A stretch of 64,000 nt of DNA from Rosistilla ulvae (GCF_007741475.1 NZ_CP036261.1:5271798-5335797), one strand, 5' to 3'. Shown: positions 43,392 to 52,970, counted from the stretch's first letter. Notes: generated by a model from the sequence alone, not told the origin. Translations and numbers: made by a program.

Positions 43392-43922
43392 TCAGTCGGC
43401 GAGGGCATCGCTGCTAACGCCATCGAGCGAGATCGGTTGCTGACCGATCCGGCCAAGTTCATCTTGAGAGCGACGGCTGCCCATGCTCGGCCAACCGGTG
43501 ACTTCGGTCAGCTCGGGCATCAGTTCCAGCATTTGCTCGCGGAGCATCGTGACCAGCCGCTGCGTCCGCAGGTCACCGCCGTGCTCGCACAACGTCAGAA
43601 TCGTCTTCATCATTCGGACCAGCTTGGCCCGATGAGCGATCGACTGGCTGAGCCGCATATCGGGCTCGATCAGCAGTTCGGCCAGCGGCACCTCCAACGC
43701 GTCGCGCCAACACATCAGCACCGACATCGGCACGTCGGTCGATGGCTTCTCCTGTTCGCGGAGATCGCGCATCGGAACTCCGCTGCGTCGCGAGATGGTC
43801 CGGATCGTAACGTTTTGCTGCTCGCGAACCTTACGAATACGGTGGAATGGCCCCGTCGGGCGGCTTGGCGTTGGGCCCGAGCCACAATAGCCTTCTTCGT
43901 CGCTCCACGGAGCGCTGCCCAT
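43392..43922 (-). CDS. XRE-family transcriptional regulator (176 aa)
   Basis: A helix-turn-helix of the Cro/C1 type lies at ~28-80 (IRKVREQQNVTIRTISRRSGVPMRDLREQE). A helical C-terminal half (SQSIAHRAKLVRMMKTI...) may mediate dimerisation. The last ~35 residues are low complexity. It is transcribed opposite to cysE and away from the ligase gene. No ligand domain is recognised. The regulated genes are unknown; being convergent with cysE is weak evidence for a link. Confidence 0.8.
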   Translation of the reverse strand: MGSAPWSDEEGYCGSGPTPSRPTGPFHRIRKVREQQNVTIRTISRRSGVPMRDLREQEKPSTDVPMSVLMCWRDALEVPLAELLIEPDMRLSQSIAHRAKLVRMMKTILTLCEHGGDLRTQRLVTMLREQMLELMPELTEVTGWPSMGSRRSQDELGRIGQQPISLDGVSSDALAD

Positions 43923-44066
43923 ATCGATGTGCCCGAGAGTGAAAATCGTGAAGGATCAACGCCACGAGGGATGATATCGACCATGCCACGTGCTGGCTAA
44001 AAGACGTTAGCCTGTCTTTGGATGGTCGCGGCGGGCAAAGAGTTCCCCCCGGCCGCGATTTTTTCC

Positions 44067-44090
44067 CAGCCCAAGGAATCGCTTGGGCTG
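44067..44090. other. Perfect hairpin between the XRE gene and the ligase-ACP-synthase gene
   Basis: CAGCCCAAG (44067-44075) pairs exactly with CTTGGGCTG (44082-44090) across a 6-base loop. It lies ~45 bases past the end of the reverse-strand 1117-aa gene. On that strand it is followed by A rather than T, so it is not a standard Rho-independent terminator. Confidence 0.45.
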
Positions 44091-44135
44091 CCATCCCGAT
44101 TTGCTATCGCAGCGGCGGGCAGGACTGCCGCTTTG

Positions 44136-47100
44136 CTAAGCTTGAGGAGCGTGAGCTGGCTGCAACAACTGGCCGCCGACAGCGACATATTGCTTGGCCA
44201 CCTCTTCGACCGTGTCGTGGATCTGTTGCTCGGTGTGCTCCGACGTGATGAAGAATCGCAGCCGCGCCGCAGCTTCTTCGACCGCAGGATAGAGAATCGG
44301 TTGCACATTGATCCCCGCTTCGAACAACGCGTGCGACAGCTTGAGTGCCAACAGCGAATTGCCGGTGATCACCGGGACGACTGGCGTGCCACAGCTTTGA
44401 CCGGTGTTCAATCCATGAGCCTGAGCCTCGCGGACGAACTGGTTGCTGCGTTCCTTCAGCCTTGCAACCCGCTGCGGTTCGGCTTTCAGCACTCGCAGCG
44501 AAGCCAGCGCCGCCGCTGTCGATGCCGGTGGCAGACCGACGCTGTAGACAAAACCGGGAGCTGTGTACTGCAGGTATTCGACCAATTCAGCACAGCCGGC
44601 GATGTAGCCGCCGCAGCTGCCAAACGATTTGCTGAGCGTTCCCATCCAGATGTCGACCGATTTTGGATCGACACCAAAATGTTCAGCCATCCCGCGACCG
44701 GTCGCTCCCATCGTGCCGATACTGTGCGCTTCGTCGACCATCAACAGACACTTATGTCGCTGTTTGATTTCGACAAACTTGGGCAGGTCGGGGAAGTCGC
44801 CGTCCATGCTGTAGACGCCCTCGATGACCACCAACACGCGGCGATATTGGCCGCGGACCTCGGTCAGTGCTCGATCGAGCGCTTCGAAATCATTGTGCTC
44901 AAACGGACGCCGGCGGGCTCCCGACAGGAGCGCTCCCTGGATGATACTGTTGTGCGACAGAGCGTCGTGCAAAATCAGATCGCCCGGCCCGACCAGGTGT
45001 CCGATCGTCGTCTCGTTAGTGCTATGACCGCCGACAAAAACGACCGAAGCTTCGACGCCAACCCAGTCGGCAATTTCGCGTTCCAGTTCGCCGTGGATCG
45101 TCTTGTTTCCCGAAACCAGTCGGCTGGCGCTGACGCTGGTTCCGAACCGCTCCACCGCCTCAGTCGATGCCCGCGTGACCTCAGGATCGCCCGACATGCC
45201 CAGATAGTTGTAACTGGCGAAGCTGATCAGATCGCGACCGTCGATTCGCGTCGTATCGCGAGTCAGCCCTTCGTGGACGGTGAAATACGGGTTGGGCAAC
45301 CCTGTGATCATCAACGTCTGCTCGGTCTGCTTCAACCGTTTGTATTCGGGGAACAGAGCAAACGTGTAGTCTTCGGGTTTGACCTCCCGCAACGGAAGAT
45401 CGGCTTGCTCCGAAGCCGCCGCGAGGATGTCGATCGGATTGCAATCCAGGTGCTCGCGAATCGCAAGAGCCACCTCGGCAATCGTCTCCATTTCCTGGAG
45501 CGCTTCGTCGGGGAAACGCCCGCCGAAAATCTTCTCCAGCGAATGCGCGATCTCGAGCCGTTCGAGGCTATCGAGTCCCAGATCGATCGCGATGTTGGTA
45601 TCTTCGGACAGCTCGCCCGCTCGCTCTCGCGCGATCGCTTTGACTTCGCGAATCACAACCGAGACGATCTCTGGCGAAACCTGTTCGCTAGCCAATCGTG
45701 GACGCTTGGGCTGAGCGTGGCTCGTGCTACCTTGCAGCGGTTCGTGCGATTCCCATCGCGACCAACTGCCGACGATCTTCAGTTCGTTCGCCCGGATCAT
45801 GTCGAGACATGCGTGTCGCTGGATCTTGCCGCTACTGGTCTTGGGAACCGAACCGGCGCGGACCATATAGATCGCGTCCGGCGGCAACTCGTGTTCGGCC
45901 GTAACCGCTTTGCGGATGCGATCGATCTCGGCGTTCCAATCGTGGTTTCGGATCCGCACGGTTTCGGCAACGATCATCAACTGCTCGCGGCCCATGAAGT
46001 CCATCGCCATCGCCGCAACCGCACCGCTCTGCACGACATCCGATGCCTGCTCGCAGGTCAGTTCGATATCTTGCGGGTAGCGATTGACGCCTCGCACGAT
46101 GATCATGTCTTTCAGCCGGCCGGTGACATACAGTTGGCCTTCGTGCATGAAACCGAGATCGCCCGTTCGCAGGAAGGGCCCCTGCCCATCAGCGGTCGAG
46201 GCACCGAAGACAGCTCGCGTCTTGGCGTCGTCGTTCCAATAACCTTTGCCCACACTGGGGCTCTGCACCCAGACCTCGCCAATTTTCGCCGGTTCCAGAA
46301 GTTGGAAGGAATCGGGATCGACGATCTCGACGCGTTCCCCTGGGATCACCTCGCCGCATCCGACCAGCGCTCGCGCGTCGTCATCCTCGGCAGTGACCTG
46401 CTTGACTTGTAAGTTGTTCAATCCATCGGCCGAGAAATGGCTGACGACCGGCTGCCCCTTCGGGCCTCCGGTGACGATCAACGTCGTTTCGGCCATTCCA
46501 TAACAGGGCAGAAACGCATCGCGGCGGAAGCCAGCGCTGGCAAACTTCTCTGCAAACGCATCGATCGTGGTCGGACGGACTGGTTCGGCACCGTTGAAGG
46601 CGACTTCCCAACCCGACAGATCCAAGGTGGCGATCTCTTCGGGCGTCACTTTTTCAACGCACAACTGATAGGCAAAGTTGGGGCCGCCCGAGATGGAGAC
46701 CTTGTATTTGCTGATCATCTGCAACCAGCGAACTGGTTTTTGCAGGAACGCCATCGGGCTCATCAAGACGTTCGGGCGACCGTAGAACAGCGGCTTCAGC
46801 ACGCCGCCGACCAAGCCCATGTCGTGATAGGTCGGCAGCCACGATGCACCCGATCCGGCGCGGGTCGGGGTGAAGGCGTGAACGATGTATTCGCAGTTGG
46901 CGATCAGGTTGCCATGCGTCAGCATCACACCCTTGGGATCACCGGTCGACCCCGATGTGTATTGCAGCATCGCGATGTCGTTTGCCGCGATCGTCGGCAT
47001 CTTCCAAGCATCGATGGCGGCATTGGAAGGATCGTCGCTGGCGATCATCTCGATCGCCGAAAGGTCGGCGGCTTGATCTTTGTTGCTGTAGATCTGTTCG

Positions 47101-47489
47101 ATCACCGAAGCTATCGATAGCGCAAACCCGGCTCCAGAATCTTTGGAGATCGAATGGATTCGCGTCGCCTTGCGGTTGCGACGCGGCGGATAGGCGGGAA
47201 CCGCGGTCGCACCGGCTGCGTGGCAGGCGAAAAATCCGACGACAAATTCCAGCCCAGGAGGATACAACAGCAGCACGCGGCCACCCGTCGCACCTCGCTG
47301 TTGCAGGTGACCGGCCAGCGCGCGGACCCGCTCCCACAACTGGGCATAGGTCAACATCGCATCGTCATCTTCACCGTCGGTGTAATAGAAGGCCGGCGCA
47401 TCGGGTTGCTGCTCGGTCCAATAGCGAAGGATCTCGACAAAATTCGAACGGGGCGGATTGTAGGGGGCGAAAAAGCTTTCCAGATTCAC
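44136..47489 (-). CDS. Fatty acyl-AMP ligase - ACP - alpha-oxoamine synthase fusion (1117 aa)
   Basis: Residues ~1-570 are an acyl-AMP ligase: YTSGSTGDPKG at 177-187, RTGDLGF at ~441, GRLKDMIIVRG, and the catalytic Lys555 in PKTSSGKIQR. Residues ~605-680 are an acyl carrier domain with phosphopantetheine Ser641 in DLGLDSLERL. Residues ~705-1110 are a PLP-dependent alpha-oxoamine synthase: LVSGN near 791, DEAHS at 919, and the PLP lysine Lys954 in TLSKSFG. The expected chemistry is activation of a fatty acid, transfer to the carrier, then decarboxylative condensation with an amino acid to a 3-keto-amine, as serine palmitoyltransferase does in sphingolipid synthesis. The amino acid and product are unknown. 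No reductase or acyltransferase gene is adjacent. Confidence 0.9.
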   Translation of the reverse strand: MNLESFFAPYNPPRSNFVEILRYWTEQQPDAPAFYYTDGEDDDAMLTYAQLWERVRALAGHLQQRGATGGRVLLLYPPGLEFVVGFFACHAAGATAVPAYPPRRNRKATRIHSISKDSGAGFALSIASVIEQIYSNKDQAADLSAIEMIASDDPSNAAIDAWKMPTIAANDIAMLQYTSGSTGDPKGVMLTHGNLIANCEYIVHAFTPTRAGSGASWLPTYHDMGLVGGVLKPLFYGRPNVLMSPMAFLQKPVRWLQMISKYKVSISGGPNFAYQLCVEKVTPEEIATLDLSGWEVAFNGAEPVRPTTIDAFAEKFASAGFRRDAFLPCYGMAETTLIVTGGPKGQPVVSHFSADGLNNLQVKQVTAEDDDARALVGCGEVIPGERVEIVDPDSFQLLEPAKIGEVWVQSPSVGKGYWNDDAKTRAVFGASTADGQGPFLRTGDLGFMHEGQLYVTGRLKDMIIVRGVNRYPQDIELTCEQASDVVQSGAVAAMAMDFMGREQLMIVAETVRIRNHDWNAEIDRIRKAVTAEHELPPDAIYMVRAGSVPKTSSGKIQRHACLDMIRANELKIVGSWSRWESHEPLQGSTSHAQPKRPRLASEQVSPEIVSVVIREVKAIARERAGELSEDTNIAIDLGLDSLERLEIAHSLEKIFGGRFPDEALQEMETIAEVALAIREHLDCNPIDILAAASEQADLPLREVKPEDYTFALFPEYKRLKQTEQTLMITGLPNPYFTVHEGLTRDTTRIDGRDLISFASYNYLGMSGDPEVTRASTEAVERFGTSVSASRLVSGNKTIHGELEREIADWVGVEASVVFVGGHSTNETTIGHLVGPGDLILHDALSHNSIIQGALLSGARRRPFEHNDFEALDRALTEVRGQYRRVLVVIEGVYSMDGDFPDLPKFVEIKQRHKCLLMVDEAHSIGTMGATGRGMAEHFGVDPKSVDIWMGTLSKSFGSCGGYIAGCAELVEYLQYTAPGFVYSVGLPPASTAAALASLRVLKAEPQRVARLKERSNQFVREAQAHGLNTGQSCGTPVVPVITGNSLLALKLSHALFEAGINVQPILYPAVEEAAARLRFFITSEHTEQQIHDTVEEVAKQYVAVGGQLLQPAHAPQA

Positions 47490-47893
47490 AGTGCAGGATT
47501 CCGTTACGCTTTGATGTTCATTGGGAGCAGCCGCGTGCTGACCTCGAGGTCAGCAAATTAACGTCTCAGACGCGTGGGGCTGTGCTGCGTAAAAAGGGGT
47601 CGTGTTTTGGGATAATGACAATTATGTCTCGCAATCCAAAACCACGGGAGGGCAGTGAATTCAATTCAATTCGCGTGGCAGCACGTTTGGGGGTGCCAAC
47701 GCACCGCAGTTGCCGTATGGGGAGATTCGTTCGGTCGGCAAAAATCGACCGACACGAACCACCTAAAGATACACCATTTATCGGCAGCGAGGCGCAGTTT
47801 CTGCGGGCTGTAACCCGTTTCTACCCCCTGCAGTGCGAAACGTTGCCCCGCCAAGTCGTCTCAACTGCCTATTTCATCGCCACGATTCAGGAT
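47490..47893. other. 404-bp region upstream of the ligase fusion gene
   Basis: No gene is evident. It should contain the promoter of the reverse-strand ligase fusion and the 3' flank of rarA. A short palindrome ATAAT-GACA-ATTAT lies at 47612-47625, loosely similar to a Fur box. Confidence 0.4.
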
Positions 47894-49210
47894 CTATTTT
47901 GCCTGTTTCAGCTTTTCGCGAATCTTCACCAACCGCTCAGCCAATTCCTGCTCAAATCCTCGCCCCGAGGGTTCATAAAATTCGCGATCGATCCCCAAAT
48001 AGTCCATCGCGGCAACACCATCGTCATGATTATGGGCGTACAAATAGCCCTCGCCATGCCCCAAATCTTTTGCTCCCTGGTAGTGTTTGTCGCGCAGCGC
48101 AACCGGGACGGGAACCAAGTCTCCCTGCCGAACCTCGGTTCGAGCGTTGCCGATCGCCGTGGTTGCCGAGTTACTCTTGGGAGCCAACGCGAGATAGATC
48201 ACGGTTTGGCTGAGCGTTAGTTGACACTCGGGCAGCCCGATGAATTCGCACGCCTGCATCGCAGCGACCGCAAGCGGCAGCGCCTGCGGATCGGCATTGC
48301 CGATGTCTTCGCTGGCCAAGATGACCAACCGCCGGCATAAAAAGCGAACGTCTTCGCCCCCTTCGAGCATCCGAGCCAACCAATACAGCGACGCATTGGG
48401 ATCGCTGCCACGGAGGCTTTTGATCAGCGCGCTCGCCATATCGTAGTGCTCGTCTCCGGTGCCATCGTACCGAATCGATTTCTGTTGCAGCGATTCGCTC
48501 GCCAACTTCAGATCGAACCGGACCGGCCGATCGGCACTGCTCAGCACCCCGATCTCCAAAGCCCCCAGCGCTTTCCGAGCGTCCCCTTCGACCATCGTGG
48601 CGATATATTGCAACGCCTCGTCGTCCGCCTCGATCGGAATATCCCCTAGGCCCCGCTGTGGCGTTCGGATCGCCCGCTGCAGCAGATCGACGATCTCCGC
48701 ATTGCTTAACGGTTCGAACTGGAAGACTTGCGAACGGCTGATCAACGCCGCGTTGATCGCAAAATAGGGATTACTGGTCGTCGCCCCAACCAGCGTCACA
48801 ATCCCCGCCTCGACGTCGGGCAACAGCGCGTCCTGCTGCGATTTATTGAAGCGATGGATCTCATCGATAAACAGAATCGGCCGCGGCGCACCTGCCGATA
48901 CGTCGTCGCGAGCCTGCGACAGGACCTCGCGGAGCTCTTTCACACCCGACAAAACAGCGCTCAACGAATGGAAGCGACCACCGGTTTCGTGAGCCAACAG
49001 TTCGGCAAGCGTCGTCTTCCCCGTACCCGGCGGGCCAAAGAACAAGATCGAACCGAGCTGCCGCGCGTCGATCATCCGACGCAGCAACTTACCTTCTCCA
49101 AGCAACTGCTCCTGGCCAGCGAATTCGGTCAGCTGACGCGGACGCATCCGCGCCGCAAGCGGTTTATTGGCTTCCAAGTGGTCCGCTTCGGCTTCATCAA
49201 ACAGCGACAT
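47894..49210 (-). CDS. rarA: Replication-associated recombination protein A
   Basis: This AAA+ ATPase (438 aa from the ATG at 49210) acts at stalled replication forks. Walker A is GPPGTGKT (59-66), Walker B LFIDEIHRF, and sensor 1 GATTSNPYF follows. The tetramerising C-terminal domain with GDEHYDMASALIKSLRGSDPNA and YLYAHNH..G is typical. The frame is open to 49315, but the MSLFDEAEADHLEANKPLA start matches the family N-terminus. There is no strong Shine-Dalgarno sequence. Confidence 0.95.
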   Translation of the reverse strand: MSLFDEAEADHLEANKPLAARMRPRQLTEFAGQEQLLGEGKLLRRMIDARQLGSILFFGPPGTGKTTLAELLAHETGGRFHSLSAVLSGVKELREVLSQARDDVSAGAPRPILFIDEIHRFNKSQQDALLPDVEAGIVTLVGATTSNPYFAINAALISRSQVFQFEPLSNAEIVDLLQRAIRTPQRGLGDIPIEADDEALQYIATMVEGDARKALGALEIGVLSSADRPVRFDLKLASESLQQKSIRYDGTGDEHYDMASALIKSLRGSDPNASLYWLARMLEGGEDVRFLCRRLVILASEDIGNADPQALPLAVAAMQACEFIGLPECQLTLSQTVIYLALAPKSNSATTAIGNARTEVRQGDLVPVPVALRDKHYQGAKDLGHGEGYLYAHNHDDGVAAMDYLGIDREFYEPSGRGFEQELAERLVKIREKLKQAK

Positions 49211-49610
49211 CAGATCGTTTTGTGGGGTTCGAGAAAACGCGATGCGGCTGCGGCCAGTCGGTGAGGCCCCGGGCCCAACGGCGATCCGGATCACCGTGGC
49301 GCAGCACCCAGCCATCGCAAATCCCAGTATCTCAAATGTTGGCCAGCAAAGTAACAGGACGCCGCGGGCAATCCGTGGTTGTGTGAAGCTAGGCCTGAAG
49401 AGAGGCTTTGATCGAGTCGCTTTGGCTTCTGCTCACGTTCCTTCTGCCGCCGCGACTTGGAGGCCCGCGCATTCGGAACGATCCACCGAATGGAATTCTC
49501 GATTTGCCCTGTTCGGAAAGGGGCGTTGTTGACCCAATTCCGACTTCTCGGTACGCTACGGCATTGTTTTTAACCACCAACCACATTTTGTGTACCAGGG
49601 ATTTCCGAGA
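49211..49610. other. 400-bp divergent region between rarA and a small basic protein
   Basis: The region should hold the divergent promoters. Open frames here (for example on the top strand at 49408-49680) have no family resemblance. I see no RNA gene or terminator. Confidence 0.35.
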
Positions 49611-49793
49611 ATGTCAGGATCCGAAAGAAGACGCGAACTGCGTCGTCGTCGCCATCGCAGAAAGCAAGTTGCCAAGCTGACGGTTAAGGCTGGAAAGTCG
49701 GGCCCCGCTGAAAAGCTGGAAATCGCTCGCAAACTGCGTCGCCTGACACCTGGTGCCGAAATTTTGATCGAACGTTTGAGCCTGGTCTCCTAG
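49611..49793 (+). CDS. Small basic conserved planctomycete protein (60 aa, DUF6800-like)
   Basis: The ATG at 49611 begins SGSERRRELRRRRHRRKQ, a strongly Arg-rich helix, followed by KLTVKAGKSGPAEKLEIARKLRRLTPGAEILIE. The second half looks like a small conserved fold and the first could contact RNA or DNA. I recall similar short proteins in many Pirellulaceae, but not a characterised function. It is forward-strand and followed by the dehydrogenase gene 164 bases later. Confidence 0.7.
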   Translation: MSGSERRRELRRRRHRRKQVAKLTVKAGKSGPAEKLEIARKLRRLTPGAEILIERLSLVS

Positions 49794-49957
49794 TACCTGG
49801 GCAACGCTCCAATATTTGCTTGGGGTTGGGTGGTCAGCACCGTCTGACCGCTTGGTTCCGTAGATCGGCTGGAGCTTCCATTGCGACAGCTTTCGATCGC
49901 GCGAGCTGGTCGTTCTGAATTACCAACGTGGTAACGCTAACGCTATCGGAACTCAGC

Positions 49958-50929
49958 ATGCTCGCCGGTGAAATCTACCAACCCAATTCGATTCGTTTGA
50001 TCGATGTGCCCGCTGCCGCGACAGCTTCGGATGTCCCAGCGGGTCAAATTCTGTTTGAGCCTCAGTTGGCCTGCCTGTGTGGCAGCGACCTTCTGTATTA
50101 CGAGGCCGACAATCCCGGCTACATGCCTCACGTCGGCCAATCGCTGCACGAGATGATCGGCCGCGTTGTCGAGACGACGGGCGACAAGTTTGCCGTCGGC
50201 GATCGGGTGCTCGCTGTGCCGATCGAACACTACGGTTTCTATGGCCGCTACTGGGTCGATCAAGCCCGCGCGGTTGCCGTCGATCCGCGTTGCAGCGATG
50301 CCGCTGCCGTGCTGGCTCAGCCGTTGGGAACGGTTCTGTTTGCGCTCCGCCGGATTCCGTCGGTGCTCGCGCGCCGCGTGATGCTGTTTGGCGCCGGACC
50401 GATGGGCCAGTTGTTCATTCGCGTTTTGAAGTTGTTTGGTGCCGCGGAGATCATCGTTGTCGATCCGGTACGCGATCGCTTGGATCTCGCGTTGGCCGGC
50501 GGTGCGACTCAGGTGATCCATGGCACCGCGGCCCAAGCGGCTGCCGAAGCTGCCTCGATGCCCGGTGGCGGTCCCGATCTGGTGATCGAAGCGGTTGGGC
50601 ATCGTCAACAAGTACTCAACGAATGTATCGCCGCATGCCGCCCCGAAGGGGAGATCCTGTTTTTTGGCGTGCCGCCGATCGAAGCGAACGGGATCAAGCT
50701 GAAGGAGATGTTCTGGAAGAATCTGCGGATGTACACCAGCGTCGGCCCCAGCTTTGAGATCGATTTCTCGCTGGCGATGAAAATGGTCGCCGAGCGGACG
50801 ATCGATGTCGAACCGTTGGTATCGCATCGGATGCCGATCGATCAGATCCAAGAAGCGTACGACATGTTTGCCACGCGACGCGAGGGAGCGATGAAGGTCT
50901 TCCTCGATTTCCCCGCGTACCAAGCATGA
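49958..50929 (+). CDS. Zinc-type medium-chain dehydrogenase lacking the structural-zinc lobe
   Basis: From ATG 49958 (an in-frame GTG at 49928 is possible) it encodes 323 aa. The catalytic-zinc residues are likely Cys41 (CLCGSD) and His64-Glu65 (LHEMIG). The NAD(P)-binding Rossmann motif is GAGPMG, with VVDP at the end of beta-2. The CxxCxxCx7C structural-zinc loop expected around 85-115 is absent. The enzyme should oxidise or reduce an alcohol or sugar alcohol. Its stop overlaps the next start (ATGA), so the two are probably co-translated. Confidence 0.85.
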   Translation: MLAGEIYQPNSIRLIDVPAAATASDVPAGQILFEPQLACLCGSDLLYYEADNPGYMPHVGQSLHEMIGRVVETTGDKFAVGDRVLAVPIEHYGFYGRYWVDQARAVAVDPRCSDAAAVLAQPLGTVLFALRRIPSVLARRVMLFGAGPMGQLFIRVLKLFGAAEIIVVDPVRDRLDLALAGGATQVIHGTAAQAAAEAASMPGGGPDLVIEAVGHRQQVLNECIAACRPEGEILFFGVPPIEANGIKLKEMFWKNLRMYTSVGPSFEIDFSLAMKMVAERTIDVEPLVSHRMPIDQIQEAYDMFATRREGAMKVFLDFPAYQA

Positions 50930-51408
50930 CCCAAGCCGTCTTCTCCCACGTTCCGCAACGCATCGTTTCGGGAGGCCAAACGGGAGTGGACCGCGGAGCG
51001 TTGGATGCGGCGATCGCGCTCGGAATCCCGCATGGCGGATGGTGTCCGCGCGGCCGGTTGTCAGAGGACGGCCAGATCCCCGCTCGCTACGATCTGACCG
51101 AACACGCGTCCCCGCGTTACAAAGACCGCACGCTGCAGAACGTCCTCGACAGCGATGCCACTCTGATCCTCTACTGCGACACGCTGCGCGGTGGCACGCG
51201 ATTGACGCAGCGGTACGCAGTCGATGCGGGCAAGCCGCAGCTAGCGGTCGCAATCGACGACGAATGGTCGGTCGAAAGCCTCCACCGTTGGCTGTACCAG
51301 TATCAACCTCTGACGCTGAATATCGCCGGTCCGCGAGAGAGCAATTTTCCTGGCGTGCAGGTGCTCAGCTGCGAAGCCGTCTTGCGGATTTTCGCCTCCA
51401 GCCACTGA
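50926..51408 (+). CDS. Putative molybdenum-carrier / YpsA-like Rossmann protein (160 aa)
   Basis: The motif SGGQTGVDRGALDAA near the N-terminus, PRGRLSEDG, and the C-terminal GGTRLTQRYA...KPQLAV match the putative molybdenum carrier family (DprA/Rossmann-like). The family is named from structure; few members have been tested. It overlaps the dehydrogenase by four bases. No molybdenum-cofactor synthesis genes are in the window, so the metal role is only by family name. Confidence 0.78.
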   Translation: MTQAVFSHVPQRIVSGGQTGVDRGALDAAIALGIPHGGWCPRGRLSEDGQIPARYDLTEHASPRYKDRTLQNVLDSDATLILYCDTLRGGTRLTQRYAVDAGKPQLAVAIDDEWSVESLHRWLYQYQPLTLNIAGPRESNFPGVQVLSCEAVLRIFASSH

Positions 51409-51420
51409 CGCCGATCGCTC

Positions 51421-52839
51421 TTACGACAGCATCAACCAACAAAAGGTTGTGATGACACAGACGGCGATCAAGTTCAGCACCAATCCCGTGCGAGCCATCA
51501 CGCCAGTCGAAAGCCCACCGGCACCGTAGACGATCGTATTGGGAGCGGTTGCGACCGGCAGCATGAAGGCGCAACTGGCGCTAATCGTTCCCGGGATCAT
51601 GATCATTTCCGCTGGCACATCGGCGGCGATCGCCGTGCTCGCGAGGATCGGTAACAGCAATGCGGTCGTTGCCGTGCCGCTGGTGATCTCGGTTAGGAAG
51701 GTGACCAACAAACAGACGCCGCCGATCACCAGGATCGGTGGCATCGAGGCGAGTACCGCCAGCGAGTCGCCGATCACTGTGGAAAGTCCCGAGGCGTCGA
51801 AGCCTTTGGCCAACGCAAGCCCGCCGCCGAACAACAGCAGGATGCCCCAAGGGATCCGCTCCGCCGTCTCCCAATCCAACAGCGGGCCCTTCACCTCGCC
51901 GCCTGAAGGGATGATGAACAGAGCGAGCGTCGCCGCCAATGCGACGGTCGAATCGCCGACCAGCGATGTGATTCCACCGGCGTCGTTGGGCGTCGTCGCT
52001 CCGATCCAATACGACCAACCGTCAAACGGCGTCGTCCGCGTGATCCAAGCCAAGGCGGTCAGGCCGAAGACGATCAGGACGCGGACCTCCGCACTTCGCC
52101 AAGCGCCGACGTCGGGCATCTCGAAGATGGCGTCGGACTTCAGATTGCGGGTCAGCCACAGCCAGATGATCGGCAACAAAATCGCGACGATCGGCACCGC
52201 GATGACCATCCAGTCAACAAAGGCCAGCGAGCGGCCGAGCTTCTCTTCATAGAAGCCCATGAACATCGCGTTGGGCGGAGTCCCGACGGGCGTTCCCATG
52301 CCGCCGACCGATGCGGAATAAGCGATTCCCAACAGCAGGGGAACTCGCAAACCGTTGCAGGCGTGACGTTCCAGCACCGCCATCGCGATTGGCAGCATCA
52401 TCAGCGTCGTGGCGGTGTTGCTGATCCACATCGACAGCATCGCCGTGGCCAGCATGAAGCCCAGCACGATCCGCCGCTCGCCGCGGCCTCCCACCGCGCG
52501 GACCATAATCATCGCCAGCCGCCGGTGAGCTCCGCTGCGTTCCATCGCCGCCGACAGCAGAAACCCGCCCATCAGCAACAGGATCATCGTATGCCCATAC
52601 GCTGTCGCGACGGTCCGATGGTCTAGAACGCCGGTCATAGGAAAGACGATAAACGGCAGCAGTGCTGTCGCGGCGATCGGCAGGACTTCAAAGATCCACC
52701 ACATAGCGCACAGCGTTGCCGTCGCGGCACACCAGCATGCCGGGGCTTCAAGACCGGCAAAAGAACAGCCGGCACCCACCAGAGCCGCAACGATCACGCC
52801 GCCAGGCAGCATGATCGATTTCGGGCAAGAGAACATCAT
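51421..52839 (-). CDS. SLC13/DASS-family sodium-coupled anion transporter
   Basis: This 472-aa membrane protein has ~11 hydrophobic segments. The first DASS signature contains SNTATTLMMLPIA (Ser140-Asn141-Thr142). The second repeat has TSGTATTALLLPI with Ser387-Gly388-Thr389 where SNT is usual. Family members import dicarboxylates, sulfate or phosphate with sodium. A sulfate or carboxylate substrate is plausible; cysC and a sulfatase are elsewhere in the window but are not adjacent. It is the last gene of a reverse-strand run. Confidence 0.9.
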   Translation of the reverse strand: MMFSCPKSIMLPGGVIVAALVGAGCSFAGLEAPACWCAATATLCAMWWIFEVLPIAATALLPFIVFPMTGVLDHRTVATAYGHTMILLLMGGFLLSAAMERSGAHRRLAMIMVRAVGGRGERRIVLGFMLATAMLSMWISNTATTLMMLPIAMAVLERHACNGLRVPLLLGIAYSASVGGMGTPVGTPPNAMFMGFYEEKLGRSLAFVDWMVIAVPIVAILLPIIWLWLTRNLKSDAIFEMPDVGAWRSAEVRVLIVFGLTALAWITRTTPFDGWSYWIGATTPNDAGGITSLVGDSTVALAATLALFIIPSGGEVKGPLLDWETAERIPWGILLLFGGGLALAKGFDASGLSTVIGDSLAVLASMPPILVIGGVCLLVTFLTEITSGTATTALLLPILASTAIAADVPAEMIMIPGTISASCAFMLPVATAPNTIVYGAGGLSTGVMARTGLVLNLIAVCVITTFCWLMLS

Positions 52840-52970
52840 CGAGAGATCGGGGGTTGAATAGGATATAACGCCCGATCAATCGGCGGTCGCGGTCGCAGCG
52901 GTCTTGCTGCGATCGGCCGACATCGCGCGCCGGGCGATCAGTTCGCTGGCGGCGACGTTCCCGCATCGCT

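Noticed and set aside
44067-44090. The perfect hairpin after the ligase fusion as a Rho-independent terminator.
   Set aside because: On the gene's strand it is followed by A rather than T residues.
44022-46412. A 796-codon forward frame opposite the ligase fusion gene.
   Set aside because: The reverse strand encodes complete catalytic motifs of three known domains, so the forward frame is a shadow.
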